Shown: positions 1-11,226, counted from the stretch's first letter. The stretch: 64,000 bases of DNA from Pyrus communis (GCF_963583255.1 NC_084815.1:18244807-18308806), one strand, 5' to 3'. Numbers and translations are program-made. The notes: generated from the sequence alone by a model not told the origin.

Positions 1-521
1 TGAATTCCATGCATTCTTGCTTCTTTCACTCTCTCACACTCATAGAATTGAAGCTCATGATCACCTGCCAGCCAAACAAATCCACCGGAACAAAACGTAC
101 GGCCCAGAATGTTACTATTCCCGTGGCCGGCGGTAAACGACTGGGTTAAAGAGACGGTGTAAAAGTAAAACCACTCAGCGTCGGTAACATCTCCACCGTC
201 CACATCCATGTCTTCATGGAAAAGAGCTTCAACTTCTCTGCTAATCGCCCTCTTCCTCTCCAGAACATCGAACCCCAATTTGGGTTGGTGATGACTGACT
301 TTGTTGTAGGTTTTTTGGGGGGTCAAGTCCCTAGTGCTTTGAAAATGGCCACCGGCCCACGACAAAGAAACTAGATTATTGCTGTGTTTTGAGGCTTCCC
401 AGAAAATTGAATAGATCCACCTTTCCGGGCGGTTCTGAAGTAGGAACTGGAGGCGTTGTAGTGTGGGTGAGTTTTCTTGACCAAAATTTTGTGAAGAACA
501 AGAGGATATAATTTCCTCCAT
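1..521 (-). CDS. MYC-type bHLH transcription factor, N-terminal part (cut by window edge)
   Basis: An open frame of 173 codons runs on the minus strand from an ATG at 521-519 to the window edge without a stop. The protein has the bHLH-MYC_N domain: an LQRLQFLLQ segment at residues 21-29, RWIYSIFWEAS at 34-44, and SWAGGHF at 54-60. An acidic stretch leads into VTDAEWFY and SLTQSF at 112-129, which corresponds to the JAZ-interaction region of MYC2-like proteins. CERVKEARMHGI at 162-173 continues the domain. The spacing and the LQFLLQ/FWEAS wording resemble Arabidopsis bHLH14 and the MYC2/3/4 group, which are nuclear jasmonate-response regulators bound by JAZ repressors. The basic helix-loop-helix itself lies outside the window. 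No intron is seen, as is usual for this family. Family assignment is firm; the exact orthologue is inferred. Confidence 0.9.
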   Translation of the reverse strand, partial: MEEIISSCSSQNFGQENSPTLQRLQFLLQNRPERWIYSIFWEASKHSNNLVSLSWAGGHFQSTRDLTPQKTYNKVSHHQPKLGFDVLERKRAISREVEALFHEDMDVDGGDVTDAEWFYFYTVSLTQSFTAGHGNSNILGRTFCSGGFVWLAGDHELQFYECERVKEARMHGI

Positions 522-831
522 GATTTTAAGAAATCTCCACGGTACGAGGGGGAGTTTTATTGAATTAAAAGGCTTATCTTTTCTCTTGCTACAAAATGAA
601 TCTTATGTAAAGAAAATTATGCGGCAAATTAAGAATGTCAGAAATTAATAGTTGAATTTGAGACAACGGAAGGAGAAATTGAGTGAGTGAGTGAGTGAGA
701 AGCAATGGAAGAGGAAATTGAGTGGGGCTCTCAGTGCTCGGACTGGGAATAAATAAAGGATTGCTGACCTACGTACGACCACGCCGTGTTCTTTTTGAAA
801 GTGTTGTTGTACAACGTAGGACTAATAGTGC

Positions 832-837
832 CACGTG
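832..837. promoter_or_regulatory. G-box CACGTG upstream of the bHLH gene
   Basis: A perfect palindromic CACGTG lies about 310 bp upstream of the bHLH start codon. MYC-type bHLH proteins bind G-boxes, so autoregulation or cross-regulation is plausible. A short GAGT repeat (about 680-700) sits between the two. No clear TATA box could be assigned. One hexamer can occur by chance. Confidence 0.45.
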
Positions 838-1059
838 ATAAACACACCACACAGTAGAGCCTTTGAATGTGGCTCATTTGTGTAGGTTATTTGAGATCTC
901 CTCTCATATCTGTCATATTCTAGAAATTAATAATTTGTCTTGGATTATTTTTCTCACCACGTTCTCGTGCTTAATTCAGTTCCTTCTTCATTTCAAAGAC
1001 TCGTAGAGTGTTTTCTGAAAATGAAGAAAGAAGAAGGGAAAGGAGAAGGCCACACGGCC

Positions 1060-1410
1060 TGTTTTAATGAGTTGGGGTTTGCCCAACAAAATGGTTCATT
1101 AGGCAAAGTTGGTAAAGTCATCGAGCAAAAAAGTGCCGGTAGGGTTTATGACAAGTCATCGTGGATCTTTGGCCAATATTTCATTTCGCAAAATTGACTC
1201 TGCTGGCGTACTTGTGTTTCCGTTGAAAAAAAGTAACATAATACGTGCCAATTTTTTTCCTATGGCATGAAAACTTTGCCCGTCGAAATATTGCATCGCC
1301 TAAAGTCTCTGAAAAAAATCTAAATGTTGACCAAATTTTTTATTCTGTCGGATAAAGTTACTTTGCCAAACAAAATGTAGTTCGTTGGGCAAACTTTTGT
1401 TGGACAAATG
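1060..1410. repeat. Cluster of GGCAAA/TTTGCC motifs, possible CACTA-type subterminal remnant
   Basis: Related short motifs recur in both orientations: TTTGCCCAACAAAAT near 1078, GGCAAAGTTGGTAAAG near 1102, CTTTGCCCGTCGAAA near 1274, ACTTTGCCAAACAAAATG near 1361, and TTGGGCAAACTTTTGTTGG near 1385. Such subterminal motif arrays are typical of plant CACTA elements. No terminal CACTA motif or target duplication was located, and no transposase is present. The 85-codon open frame across this stretch looks spurious. Confidence 0.35.
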
Positions 1411-3088
1411 ATAATTTTGGATAGTACTGTATTGAGACGGTTCCCTTTAGATAATGTGTTGGTTCTAATTCTATATTGGTCTTTCCTCAAAAAAAAAAAA
1501 AAAAAAAAGGTTCTACATTGGTCTAATAATAATTCTTTCCATTTTAACCTAAGTAACCACAAATCTTCCCTTAGTTAACGTAATTAACAGTTTAGTTAAC
1601 TAAAGTTTAGCTCATGTTCATATTGGCTTGGTTGACACGGCATTTTATGGGTCCAATAGAGTAACTATTTTGGCTTTCTTCTTTAGGGTGATAATTATAT
1701 CACGGATCCTTTACCTTTTTCATTTTACAAGTCATGACCCACTGGAGACGAGAAAGGTTATCTGGATTATTGATTAGGACATATCATTTAGTATTACTGT
1801 TTAGTAATGTTTTTTATCACTTGTAATTTAAAGGTTATAGGTTTAAATCTTGTACATGTCAAGTTGGAACCAATTTTTTTCTCTCATCCTTAGTGTAAAT
1901 ATATCGTTGTATCACATAAAAACCTACAGTAGAACTAATAATTGGGGAGGGAATGTTTTATAATGGAATACGAGTAAATATCCCCCCTATCTGAGATTCA
2001 GGTTTGCGCGGCGGACTAAAAGAAACACAAAAACCACAACCTTAATTATGGCCAACTTTGGTGGTGCGTAGGGCTAGAATAAATTTGTGTGTGTGTATCT
2101 CATTATTATAAATTTGAATTGTTGCTAACTACCAGTAGCAATATAATTGGTGTGGTCTACAGGTAGTAACCATAGCCCTTTGGCATCCAACTCTTGGATT
2201 TCTAGAACTTTAACTCTGACATTTGATCTACAGATAGTAACCAGAGCCCTTTATCGCCACATCTACCAATACGAACCTCCCACACACACTCACCCTACAC
2301 TACTGCTTTTCAACCAAATGTGTCTCTTTCTTCAACACGAAATCAAAAAATTGTATTGTTAGTTTTCAAACATATTAGATTTGTAACTTATTATTTTGCT
2401 TTTGGATTTGTTACTTATTTTATTTTGGTTGCATGTTGTTTTGACTTGGTATGAATGATTGGTATTTCAATTTGTATGAAATTTAGGAATATCGAACCAT
2501 CCTGAAATACCGAAAATATTTCGAAAATCCCGAAAATTAAGAATATCGAAATTTTGATTTGGGATTGGTCTTCAAATTTCTGTCCTGAAAATTTTCGATT
2601 TAGTATCCCATACCAAACCACCTTTTTGGTGCATTGAAAGTAAATCTAGGACCTAACTACATTCTTTGTGAATTCGTGGTGGACGTGGGCAATGCTAATA
2701 CGCGGCCAAACGATCAACCGTATACTTCGTTCTCGGTCTGTGCGACCAAAACTTCTTCGTCCTTTTATGGAGGTGTTTTTTTTTTTTTTTCTATGCAAAC
2801 ATGGAAGAGGGGTTGCAACTGGAACGTGGAAGAAGAAAGAGTAGGGTGGAGGATAAGTCTCTTTGATTATAAAAAGTGAGGGCAATATGGATAGCTCAAA
2901 AATTTTATTAATTGCCTCCACCTGCTTTCAAAAAACCGCAACGTTTAAAAGTACCTCTTGGGCTGCTTCTAAAAAACTGATGTGATGTTGTCCGGGACCG
3001 AAACTTTTAAGAAAAAAATGAATAAAAAAGACTTTAAAATTTTGATTTTTAACAAAAATATACTATAATTTTTTTTAATGATAAGGGG

Positions 3089-3127
<39 letters not shown>

Positions 3128-3554
3128 AACCAACTGCGCTTGCAGCATACCTTTGTTGCTTCTGACTCTGCACCTAAGCTGCAGCACAAGCAAGACACTA
3201 AAAGCTCTTTATGTGGCCAACAATAAGGAGACCCATTATTTCTTGTAAACAAACACACACAAAAAACAAAATCTACTACTCTCCGCTTATAGCAATTGGA
3301 AGCTTGCTTCTATTAAAAAAAACCCAGAAAATAAATCCTAATAAGAATCACAAACCCAAGAAAGACAAAAAGAAGAAAGATGAGAATCGAAGAAAATTCT
3401 CCCATTATAGCAAATTGAAATGTATGTAGAATTCTCCCTCCGATTTCCTTGTCCCTTGTTATCTTACATGATTGATGAAGACATTATTAATAGTAAATGC
3501 ATAATATAGCAGATCATGCTAGCTAGCCCGGATGACAGAATTCTCTTAGGTACC
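1411..3554. other. Intergenic, no gene seen
   Basis: This stretch is AT-rich, and its open frames are short and resemble nothing known. It holds a poly-A tract at about 1491-1508, a direct repeat of about 27 bp (2155-2181 and 2227-2253, TCTACAGRTAGTAACC), a stretch at 2440-2600 with repeated GAAAAT/ATATCGAA words, and a 36-base A run at 3089-3124. Confidence 0.6.
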
Positions 3555-3557
3555 TAA

Positions 3558-4476
3558 GGTCATCTCTAACCGAAGGGTCCAGAGGGTCTAAAATAGCCAT
3601 AAAAATGTCTCTAACCGAGGGCCAGGGCAAAGGGCTCGTGGGCCCCACTGGACAAAAAAGGCCCAAAAGGCCAACTGGGCGGCCCAAATGAGCCAACCAG
3701 CTGGCCTGGCGCCGGGCTAAAAATTTTGAATCTCAACGGCTAGCTGACGTAAGCTAGCCGTTATTTTTGAATTTTTTTTTTGAGCTAAAATTTAAAAATA
3801 ACATTTAATTAAGGCCCAAAAAGTTGATTGGTTATATGTGGGGATGTTGCTTTTATAAGCATGTTTGATTGCTCAAGCCTCTTCCACAACCGATGTGAGA
3901 CAAATATAATGGGTGCCCCAAGTAAATGTTTTCACAATTTATTTTAAGGGTTAATCTCAGTTGACTACTCTAAAGTTTATTGGTTTTCAACATTTGGTAC
4001 ATGAAGTTTTTTCCATCCCAGTTTGGTAGCTAAAGTCATAATTGTAGGACACTTTCATACATCCGTTAAGTTTTCCGTCAAAACCTCCATTAACTGATGA
4101 CATGGCGCCCACGTGGACAATGACTGGGTGCCACGTGGATATCAAAAATTAAAAAAAAAAAATTAAATTTAAAAAAAAATAAAAAAAGAATTTGACCCAA
4201 ACACTCCCGTCTCCTACCTCACACCTCCCCCCCCCCCCCCCCCCCCCCCCAAAAAAAACCCCGTTTCTCCCTTCTCTCCTTTGCAACCCGCACCCACCAT
4301 CCCTTCCTTCATCTTCATCATTGGCTTCATCCATCAACAACCATCCTCTATGGCCCTTTGGCCCTCGGTTGGAGATGGTAAGAAATATGGCCTACACTTT
4401 TCATTAAAATATTAATTTCTCGGAGGGCCAGAGGGCTAAAACAAGTCATCTGGCCAACCTTCGGTTGGAGATGGCC
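3558..4476. mobile_element. PIF/Harbinger-like non-autonomous element
   Basis: The left end GGTCATCTCTAACCGAAGG pairs with the right end CCTTCGGTTGGAGATGGCC as terminal inverted repeats with few mismatches. TAA lies on both sides (3555-3557 and 4477-4479), the 3-bp target duplication expected of PIF/Harbinger. There is no transposase. Next to the left end, ACGGCTAGCT (3736-3745) and its exact complement (3752-3761) form a 10-bp stem around a TGACGT-containing loop. The middle (about 3949-4200) looks like a second repeat inserted inside, carrying two CACGTG boxes. A long C run lies at about 4227-4250. Confidence 0.7.
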
Positions 4477-4810
4477 TAACCAACATCAACAAATATCTTA
4501 GTCACTACACGTAATTATTGAGTTTTCTGTTGGTATTATAGGTTTGTAATAGTAGAACGTGGCCTTGTTTTGCTGTGCGTATAGGCACTTACATCTTTAT
4601 TTTTCGTATCCTTTTACAACATTAAGACATTTTTATTGGGTTTGTGATTCAAAAAAATAGGATGAAAACGAAAGAAAATTAAAAGAATAAAAGGTGTTTG
4701 GAAGGTCAGAAAGTGCCGACAAAATTTAAGAAGATGAGAGAGAAGAATGGTTGTGAGACATCTTGGAGAATACAATATTTAGTTTTAAAAATAGTCAGTG
4801 CACGACAACC

Positions 4811-5045
4811 TTTCAGAAATAGTTTCCGTGTTAAGTTTCAGAAATAGTGTAGTACTCATGTTCAATTGCAAAAATAGTGTAGTGCTTGTCTTTAGTTTCA
4901 GAAATAATTAGTGTTCAATTTTCATAAATAGTGTAGTATCGTTCAGTTTCAGAAATAGTGTAGTACCGTTCAGTTCAGAAATAATGTATTACCATTTAGT
5001 TTCAAAAATAGTGCAGTGTTGTTCAGTTTCAGAAACAGTCTGTGT
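4811..5045. repeat. Degenerate minisatellite, about 9 units of 24-31 bp
   Basis: Successive units share TTTCAGAAATAGTGTAGT followed by a variable CGTTCAG-like tail. Units differ by point changes and small indels, so the array is old. No coding potential is seen. The flank on either side (4477-4810 and 5046-5295) is AT-rich and featureless. Confidence 0.8.
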
Positions 5046-5303
5046 AATGGACGCGCTTGCGTCATTTTTTTTTCTATTTTATTTTTTATTACATTAAACT
5101 TTTGTCCTTTTCATTAAAATTTAAGTGAGTTTCATTAAGGTTTAAGTCTTTTTCATTGAATAAAGTTATAGGTTGATTTTTTGTTAAAATAAAATTAACC
5201 CAAACCCTTTTCATTAAAGCCCCCTTAATTAAAATAAGCGGCATCCTTGTTACACTAAGACCTCTCTAAAGTAGTACTCTATAATGAAATAACCTCTTTA
5301 AAG

Positions 5304-5782
5304 TAAGGTTCTAAAAGACGCTAGGCGCTAGTTAGACGGCAGGCTAGAGCCTAGCGGCTAGATGGATTTAAGTAAATCTATTGTATATCATATAAATAAG
5401 TACCATCTTACACTTAAAAAATACATATTTCATTGAGATATATAAATTGCAAAATATATTGACATATAGATTATAAAGTATTAGATCATAATGAAAACAT
5501 GGGAAACAAACATATAATGTGTGTTAATCTAAGTATTTAACAAGTCTCTTACAATTTATCGAAAAAAAAAATGCAAATGAAAGTTATCTGTTTGTTGTTT
5601 AAGTAAGAGTCGCGACCTAAGCAGAGTGCCTAGGTGGGTCTGGGCGGGCAAATCGAGCACCTAGCGCTCTAGACAAGCACCTAAGTAGATTTAGGCACCC
5701 TTTCTTTATTTTCAAATGCCTAGGGATTATTCGTGGTGGTGGCCAGCCGCCTAACACCTAGGCGGAGATTTTTAGAACAGTG
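5304..5782. mobile_element. hAT-like non-autonomous element with perfect 8-bp target duplication
   Basis: The 8-bp sequence CTTTAAAG flanks both sides (5296-5303 and 5783-5790). The inner ends share GTTCTAAAA in inverted orientation, and the subterminal parts carry many GCTAGGCG/CGCCTAGG words in both orientations. Length is 479 bp with no open frame. The 8-bp duplication and short inverted ends fit the hAT superfamily. Confidence 0.8.
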
Positions 5783-5790
5783 CTTTAAAG

Positions 5791-6470
5791 TCATAAAAAA
5801 TTTCAGTCCCAATTTAGGACCGGTTAGGTATTTAAATAAACTCCATATTGTGATAAGTTATAATTTTTGTTTGTCCCATCTTAAGAAAACACGCCTCTAG
5901 GTAGTTATAATTGTCAATGACTACAAACATATGTAAGAAATAAAATACTTGGAGCCCAGGGAATCCTATTTAGGAAATACAACATTAACTACACCTGTAT
6001 TAAGTAATAACCACCCCTAAAGTTATAAACTTGGTTTGGCCCCAACTTTATAACTTTTAGGGATATTTTACTATATATGATTGTAATCGACTGCCATATG
6101 TGTAGTCTGACAACATATGATGTTTATATTACTACATATGTAGGTGAAGAATTGTCCAATATTGAAAAGTTAAAAAAAATTAAAAAAAAAAAATTGCAAA
6201 GGCTTATAAACTGTTTAGCTCCTCCCTTCTTTGCATCACCACACCACGTACTCATTACTAAAGATCACTTGGTTTTGAGTTTGATACTCAAATTAAACAA
6301 GCCTCTAAATTTTATATAGTATGAAAGAGCTATCAAGTTTCACATGTTTTATTTGGCAATTAATTAAGAAAACAAATAATCATTTCTAGAAGGCTAATGT
6401 TGAACTGACACATTCTTGACAATGCCATTTCATTTTGTTAGGACAAGCATTTTACAAGGGGAATACATGT
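5791..6470. other. Intergenic, nothing recognised
   Basis: AT-rich sequence. The 80-codon frame at 6077-6319 has no similarity I recognise and includes a lysine run from an A tract. I see no gene or clear repeat. Confidence 0.55.
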
Positions 6471-6745
6471 CATCTGGCAGCAAAATTTTACCAGCTTCGG
6501 TCTTGACGTAATTGTAGCTACAAAACAAATAAACACCCTTGAATAAGGCCAAAGCTTTATGCAGACACAAGATGGAGATGGTTTGAGCCCTTCTCGCCAA
6601 TGGATATTTGATGTCTAAGTTAGTTTCTTTAAAAAATAAATAAATAAATAAAAAGTTTAGGCTTTAAGTGTTTTGCAAAAAACTTATCAGAAACATGTGG
6701 AGATGGAATTTTTCCCTACATATGGCGGCATCTGATTAGCCAAGG
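6471..6745 (-). repeat. LTR-like repeat, copy A
   Basis: This segment matches 8333-8615 in the same orientation. Shared parts include CAAAACAAATAAACAC, AAGGCCAAAGC, the GTTTAGGCTTTAAGTG / GTTTAAGGTTTAAGTG stretch, and CATCTGATTRRCCAA. Copy A lacks about 40 bp around the TATA box found in copy B. Divergence is high. The pair could be ancient LTRs of one minus-strand element or two separate solo LTRs. Confidence 0.5.
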
Positions 6746-8332
6746 GTAACCTGCTTACGCTGGCGACGTCCCTTCGAAATGCTTCATCAATGGTGTCAGT
6801 GTGCTGGAATCCGTGCAGTTGCTAAGCTAGGAGCATTTCTACTTCCTCCTAGATTCCCATCTGATGGGGCAGTGGAAAATCTGACTACTTCGAATAGTGA
6901 CCTTCAGGTCTGTGCTGCTTTTCCCCCTGTATTTTTTCCCAATGTCGCAATTCCAATCCATGTGGTTTGTCTCTAGCAGGTAAGTGTGCTGCTCATGGCT
7001 ACACTGGGAACTGGCTGCCAGTTGAACTCAAGCTAGAATGTGCTTGTACTTCTATTCATCCCCTACGTTGCCTTCTCCGTGCATGTTAGGAAAATCTCCC
7101 GAATGGATGCTAGGTCCAAAATGCTCGCTGCAGTGTGCATCCAACTATGAATGCATATTGACTTGTGAGCCAAGTCAGTAGCGTACGCTTTTCTACATGC
7201 TAAATGGGAAAAAAGGTTCTCCTAAGAGTTGAGATGAGAGTGCACATTGCCAGAACCGTCGGTTCATGGTTAGTCTAGTGGCTACTTGTGGGACATCGTT
7301 GGAAAAAAATCACCGTCATCTGTCTTTGTCCTGCTTTGGGATACCTCTTTTGGGACGGACTGCATCTTGATGTGCCCTGGGAACTGGCTCACCAAGGTTG
7401 TTTATTGCGCGATGGCATTCGTCAAATTTGCAACCTATTAGGACATGTGTTGATCTCCATAGGGGTGGAAGAACTCAGATGATGGCCGTCTTAGTAAGTA
7501 GTTAAAGTGTAATGAGCGGTAGGCGCAAAGTTTAGGCTTGGATAGAGCAATCCTGAGAGAAAAAAAAAAAAAAAAAGGCGAAATAACCCCTGGTTCAGTC
7601 GCCGGTCCAAAATCCATCTAGTCGGTTTGGTCTGAGAGATAGCCAATTCAATGACTAGGAGCCGGGTCGGCTGAACCGGTTTAAAGATTAGTTTGGTTGC
7701 ATAAGGCCGGGTCAGCCACACGAGCACAGGTTGAGGTGCTAAGTTTGGTCGAGGCGCAGATCCGGATCGACCCGTCTGGTCATGGGTTGAAGTTGGGGCG
7801 CATTGGGTCAGCATAATGGGCCTGCATTGCTTTACTACGTGTTAGGCTCACCTAGGTAGCAAGGTGTGTTGCAACTGTCTAAGCCTGGCCGTCCTAGGCT
7901 ACAGTGGTAGCACCGACTACTTCCTCTTAGACCTCTTGCCCGTGATGCACTTGAGCCTTAACTAGGGTTATTGTTGCTACAATAGTGATCTTTGCCATTG
8001 GAATGGCAGTGGTAGTGAGGGTACTCCGCGGCAATAGGGTTCATCCCACCGTCGTGTTGAACCTTAAAGAGCGTTGGGGCGGGGCCACGTCTTGGTTTCC
8101 ATCCTCCGATTAGTATCATTTGAAGCAAGGTATTCCGTTCGTCGTGGTTTTGGAATTTCGTACCATTGTATCCTTTCCCTAAGGACTGATCAATAAACGT
8201 TTCTAGGAAAAATTCAATGATTAGGAGCATATGAGAAATTCAACATAACAGAAAATTCCGATGAGTAAATGTGAAAAAAATTTCGAGCGTATTAAATCGG
8301 ACTTTCAATGAAAGCATTAATTTGTGGTAGCA
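6746..8332. other. Sequence between the two LTR-like repeats, no intact gene
   Basis: The GC content is somewhat higher than around it, and none of the open frames (60-107 codons) has a domain I recognise. It includes an A run near 7561-7577 and GGTTTGGTC/CCGGTT words at 7600-7800. If the flanking repeats are LTRs, this 1.6 kb is a non-coding internal region of a TRIM- or LARD-like element. Confidence 0.4.
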
Positions 8333-8615
8333 AAAATTTGCCGTTTTCAATCTCGACGAAATTGTACCTCCAAAACAAATAAACACATTTGATCAAGGCC
8401 AAAGCCCAACGTGCCCATGAGGTAGGCGGTTTGGCCAATGGATCTCTAAGACTAAGTCAGTTTCTCTGGAAGGAGAGAGAGTTTAAGGTTTAAGTGTGTA
8501 GGAAAAAGCTTACCAGATACTAGTAGAGATGGGGTATTTATAGAGCTAGGGCCAGCCATAGGGTTATGGATTTGCCCTACACATGGTGGCATCTGATTGA
8601 CCAATGTGAGTTGTC
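8333..8615 (-). repeat. LTR-like repeat, copy B, with a minus-strand TATA box
   Basis: Homologous to 6471-6745. On the minus strand it carries CTCTATAAATACCCC near 8545-8532, a good plant TATA box, followed downstream by the part shared with copy A. A TATA box ahead of transcribed repeat sequence is what an LTR shows. No 5-bp target duplication was established. Confidence 0.5.
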
Positions 8616-8773
8616 CGTCAGATGGATAAAGAAAAAATAATCTCAAAAATATTAATTATGACATAATATATTGGGATTTTCTTGGAAATATCTTTGATTG
8701 GATATGATTGAGATTCCTTCCCTATTTGAGTTTATCTTCAACTGGGAGAGTATCAAAGATAGGATTTGGTAAT

Positions 8774-8894
8774 GAAAATTATTATTGGCACTCCAAAAAT
8801 CAAAGTTTGCACTCCAAACTTTCTATAATTAGAAATAAAAATACATTTATGAGGAAAGCAAAATAAAAATTTTAGATTGTTAATAACAGTTCCC
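8774..8894. mobile_element. 121-bp hAT-type MITE, copy 1
   Basis: The ends are GAAAATTATTATTGGCACTCC and its imperfect inverse ending in AACAGTTCCC. Length is exactly 121 bp, the same as the copies at 23611 and 24364. The flanks TTTGGTAAT and TTGAGTAAT are similar but not identical, so the target duplication has decayed. Confidence 0.7.
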
Positions 8895-8941
8895 TTGAGT
8901 AATTAACCATGTCTTTAATGCTTTTGACTTTTCTTCTTAGT

Positions 8942-9107
8942 GCTTGATGATGTCGTAGTAGGCTGCTCATGCCTTCATGGAGGTTGTATTGCACGTTGAT
9001 TAAATGCAGGCCTCGCCATTTCATAGGCAGAAGAGCTTGATGATGTCGTAGTAGGCTGCTCATGCTTTCATAGAGGTTAAACTGCGCTGATTAAAAGTAG
9101 GCCCCGC
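8942..9107. repeat. Tandem duplication with 93-bp period
   Basis: GCTTGATGATGTCGTAGTAG starts at 8942 and again at 9035, and similarity continues for about 70 bp with a few substitutions. The 63-codon minus frame across it repeats a peptide for this reason and is not considered a gene. Confidence 0.8.
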
Positions 9108-9399
9108 TCAATGAAGACATTCTTGTCTTTTTCGTAAGAAAAAAATCCACATAAAAACTCTATAATTTTTATAATTATTTTGTGCTCCACATGTCGTATT
9201 TCAGCCGGCTGGTACTATTGCTTATCACAGGCAGCTAAAAATGAGCTTAAATTATTGCTTTCTAGGATATGACTGATGGCATTTTTTCACTTCCTTTTCC
9301 CTCTTTAGAGGAGACCATGCCATAATATATCAAAATGTTCTAAACTTGAGGAATAAGGAAAGGTGAGTATGCGCAGGTTGAAGAAAGAAAATAAATGAG

Positions 9400-9545
9400 T
9401 AAGGTTAGGAGGGTCAAATTTTTAAAATGAAATTTGTAAGTTAAATAATGTGATTATAGATGATTGAATTATTAATTAAATATTAATTAACGTGCTTATT
9501 TTTTATTGGTGACACATCATTTGATTTGCAATTTGGTTTAAAAAA
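9400..9545 (-). repeat. Dispersed repeat related to 50080-50230 (opposite orientation)
   Basis: Read on the minus strand, this matches 50080-50230 over about 150 bp: AAACCAAATT, CAAATCAAATGATRTGTCAC, AATAAGCACGTTAAT and TAATCTCCCTAAC-like segments occur in order. It is probably a MITE family; target duplications were not resolved. Confidence 0.6.
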
Positions 9546-9560
9546 ATTAATCTCTCTACC

Positions 9561-10318
9561 ATTACTCAAAATAAATAATTAACTTTTTGAAACACATTCA
9601 ATCAACAAAAGAAAATAGTGTAATTGCACACGCAGGTTGAGGATTAGAAGAAGAATGGTTTTCATTTTTTGGGGCCAACCACATTCTCTTTCTCAATTTC
9701 AACTCATGCTTGTTTTTTTTGGTGTCATTTCATTCAATAATTCTACTTCACATTATGGTCGTACTGCATTGGACATTACAGTAATATACTATATGATCGC
9801 TCTAATTAATTAATCGCATGCATGCAGTAACACATGCATTTTATTCTCACTTATCTACTCTGATTATATAGATCGACAAAAACCCAAGATATTACAACTC
9901 CATCCAAGCTGCATACATTCTGCACATGCAGCTGAATATTGAGGACTAAATATATTGGATAGGCCGATATTTTAAGTGGTAAATGAATTTTAATCTTTGT
10001 ATTAGATTAATTTTTCATTAAAACCTGGTGTAGGATTAGATATTTGATCTTAGTCATCCATGTCATCATGATTATTATAACTCATATTTTGTTGTGTTTA
10101 AACTCTTTAATGGCTCTTATTGTTCCCATCGTGCCCCTATAATTAATTATTCGACCTTCTTGGTATGTTCCACATTATTAGGAAACAAATTTTCACTGTG
10201 ATGAATTTGTGCTTGATTTATAGTGCCTGGAAAGATTTTTCATATATATCATCATGCCTAAATTACAAGATAAAAAAAAGTCGAGGTATCACACGTATAA
10301 TACACCAAAAAAGTATAT
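9561..10318. other. Intergenic, nothing recognised
   Basis: AT-rich sequence with no open frame of note. It has a CATGCATGCAG word near 9819-9829. I see no gene, RNA or repeat boundary. Confidence 0.5.
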
Positions 10319-10512
10319 GTATCTAAATATTAGTATCTATAGCTAAACACATCTAAATTATAGTATCTAGTTGAAAACACCTAATCATAGTACCTAGTTA
10401 AACGCACCTAAATCATTGTACCTAATCGAACATATCTACATTATAGTACCTAATCGAATTTATCTAAATTATCGTACCTAATCATATGTATCTAACTTAT
10501 CGTACCTAATCA
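10319..10512. repeat. Degenerate minisatellite, about 7 units of 25-31 bp
   Basis: Units share ATCTAAATTATAGTACCTAATCGAA with substitutions. The last four units are more alike than the first three. No coding potential. The following stretch (10513-11226) is AT-rich and shows nothing I can identify. Confidence 0.8.
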
Positions 10513-11226
10513 AATACAGATGCAATAGATCAAACCCAACTCCAAACTCAACAATTCATACACTAACAAAATGATCAAAACCCGATAATAAAATCAACCG
10601 ATACAAAATAACAAAAAAATAATAATAAAATAAGAACTGTCACAAGCACAATGCCACAAAAAAGTTACTGAAGTTGGAACACATTCTCTTCATTGCAAAT
10701 CGTTGGAATCCACCTAGATACACAAGGCATATGCCATTCAAAACCAACAGAAAGAAAATAGAGAGAGACCTAAGGCAAATGATGAGAAAAAAAGGGGAAA
10801 ATCGTAATTAGCAGATGTAATTGAAGAAATCAGCCAATATATGGATGGTTGCCTAATCTCTTTTTCAATTGCAGAAGCCTAATCTTCTTTTCTAAAGAAG
10901 AAGCCTAATCTCTAATTCCTTTGATGTTTCATCTTTAAATGCCGGATGCTCATTTTAAATTTAAAAAAAAAATATTCATTCAATTGTGAAACCATTTAAT
11001 AGCAATATTTAGGGGTAATATAAGAAGACAAAACATAATAATAACATTACATAAAAGAAATTAAATATACGTGGAATACAAAATACTGATTTGAAAACGA
11101 GTCAAAAGATAAAAATAAGTTTTTAATCTTACTTACAGTATTTATTTAAAAGTAATCATTTTTAAGGACTAAAATATAATTTTCTAATATTTGGATCCTT
11201 GCGTACATCCACAAAAGAGTAATACT

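Noticed and set aside
7491..7814. 107-codon minus-strand frame
   Set aside because: Contains a phenylalanine run from a poly-A tract and has no domain; sits in probable retroelement internal sequence.
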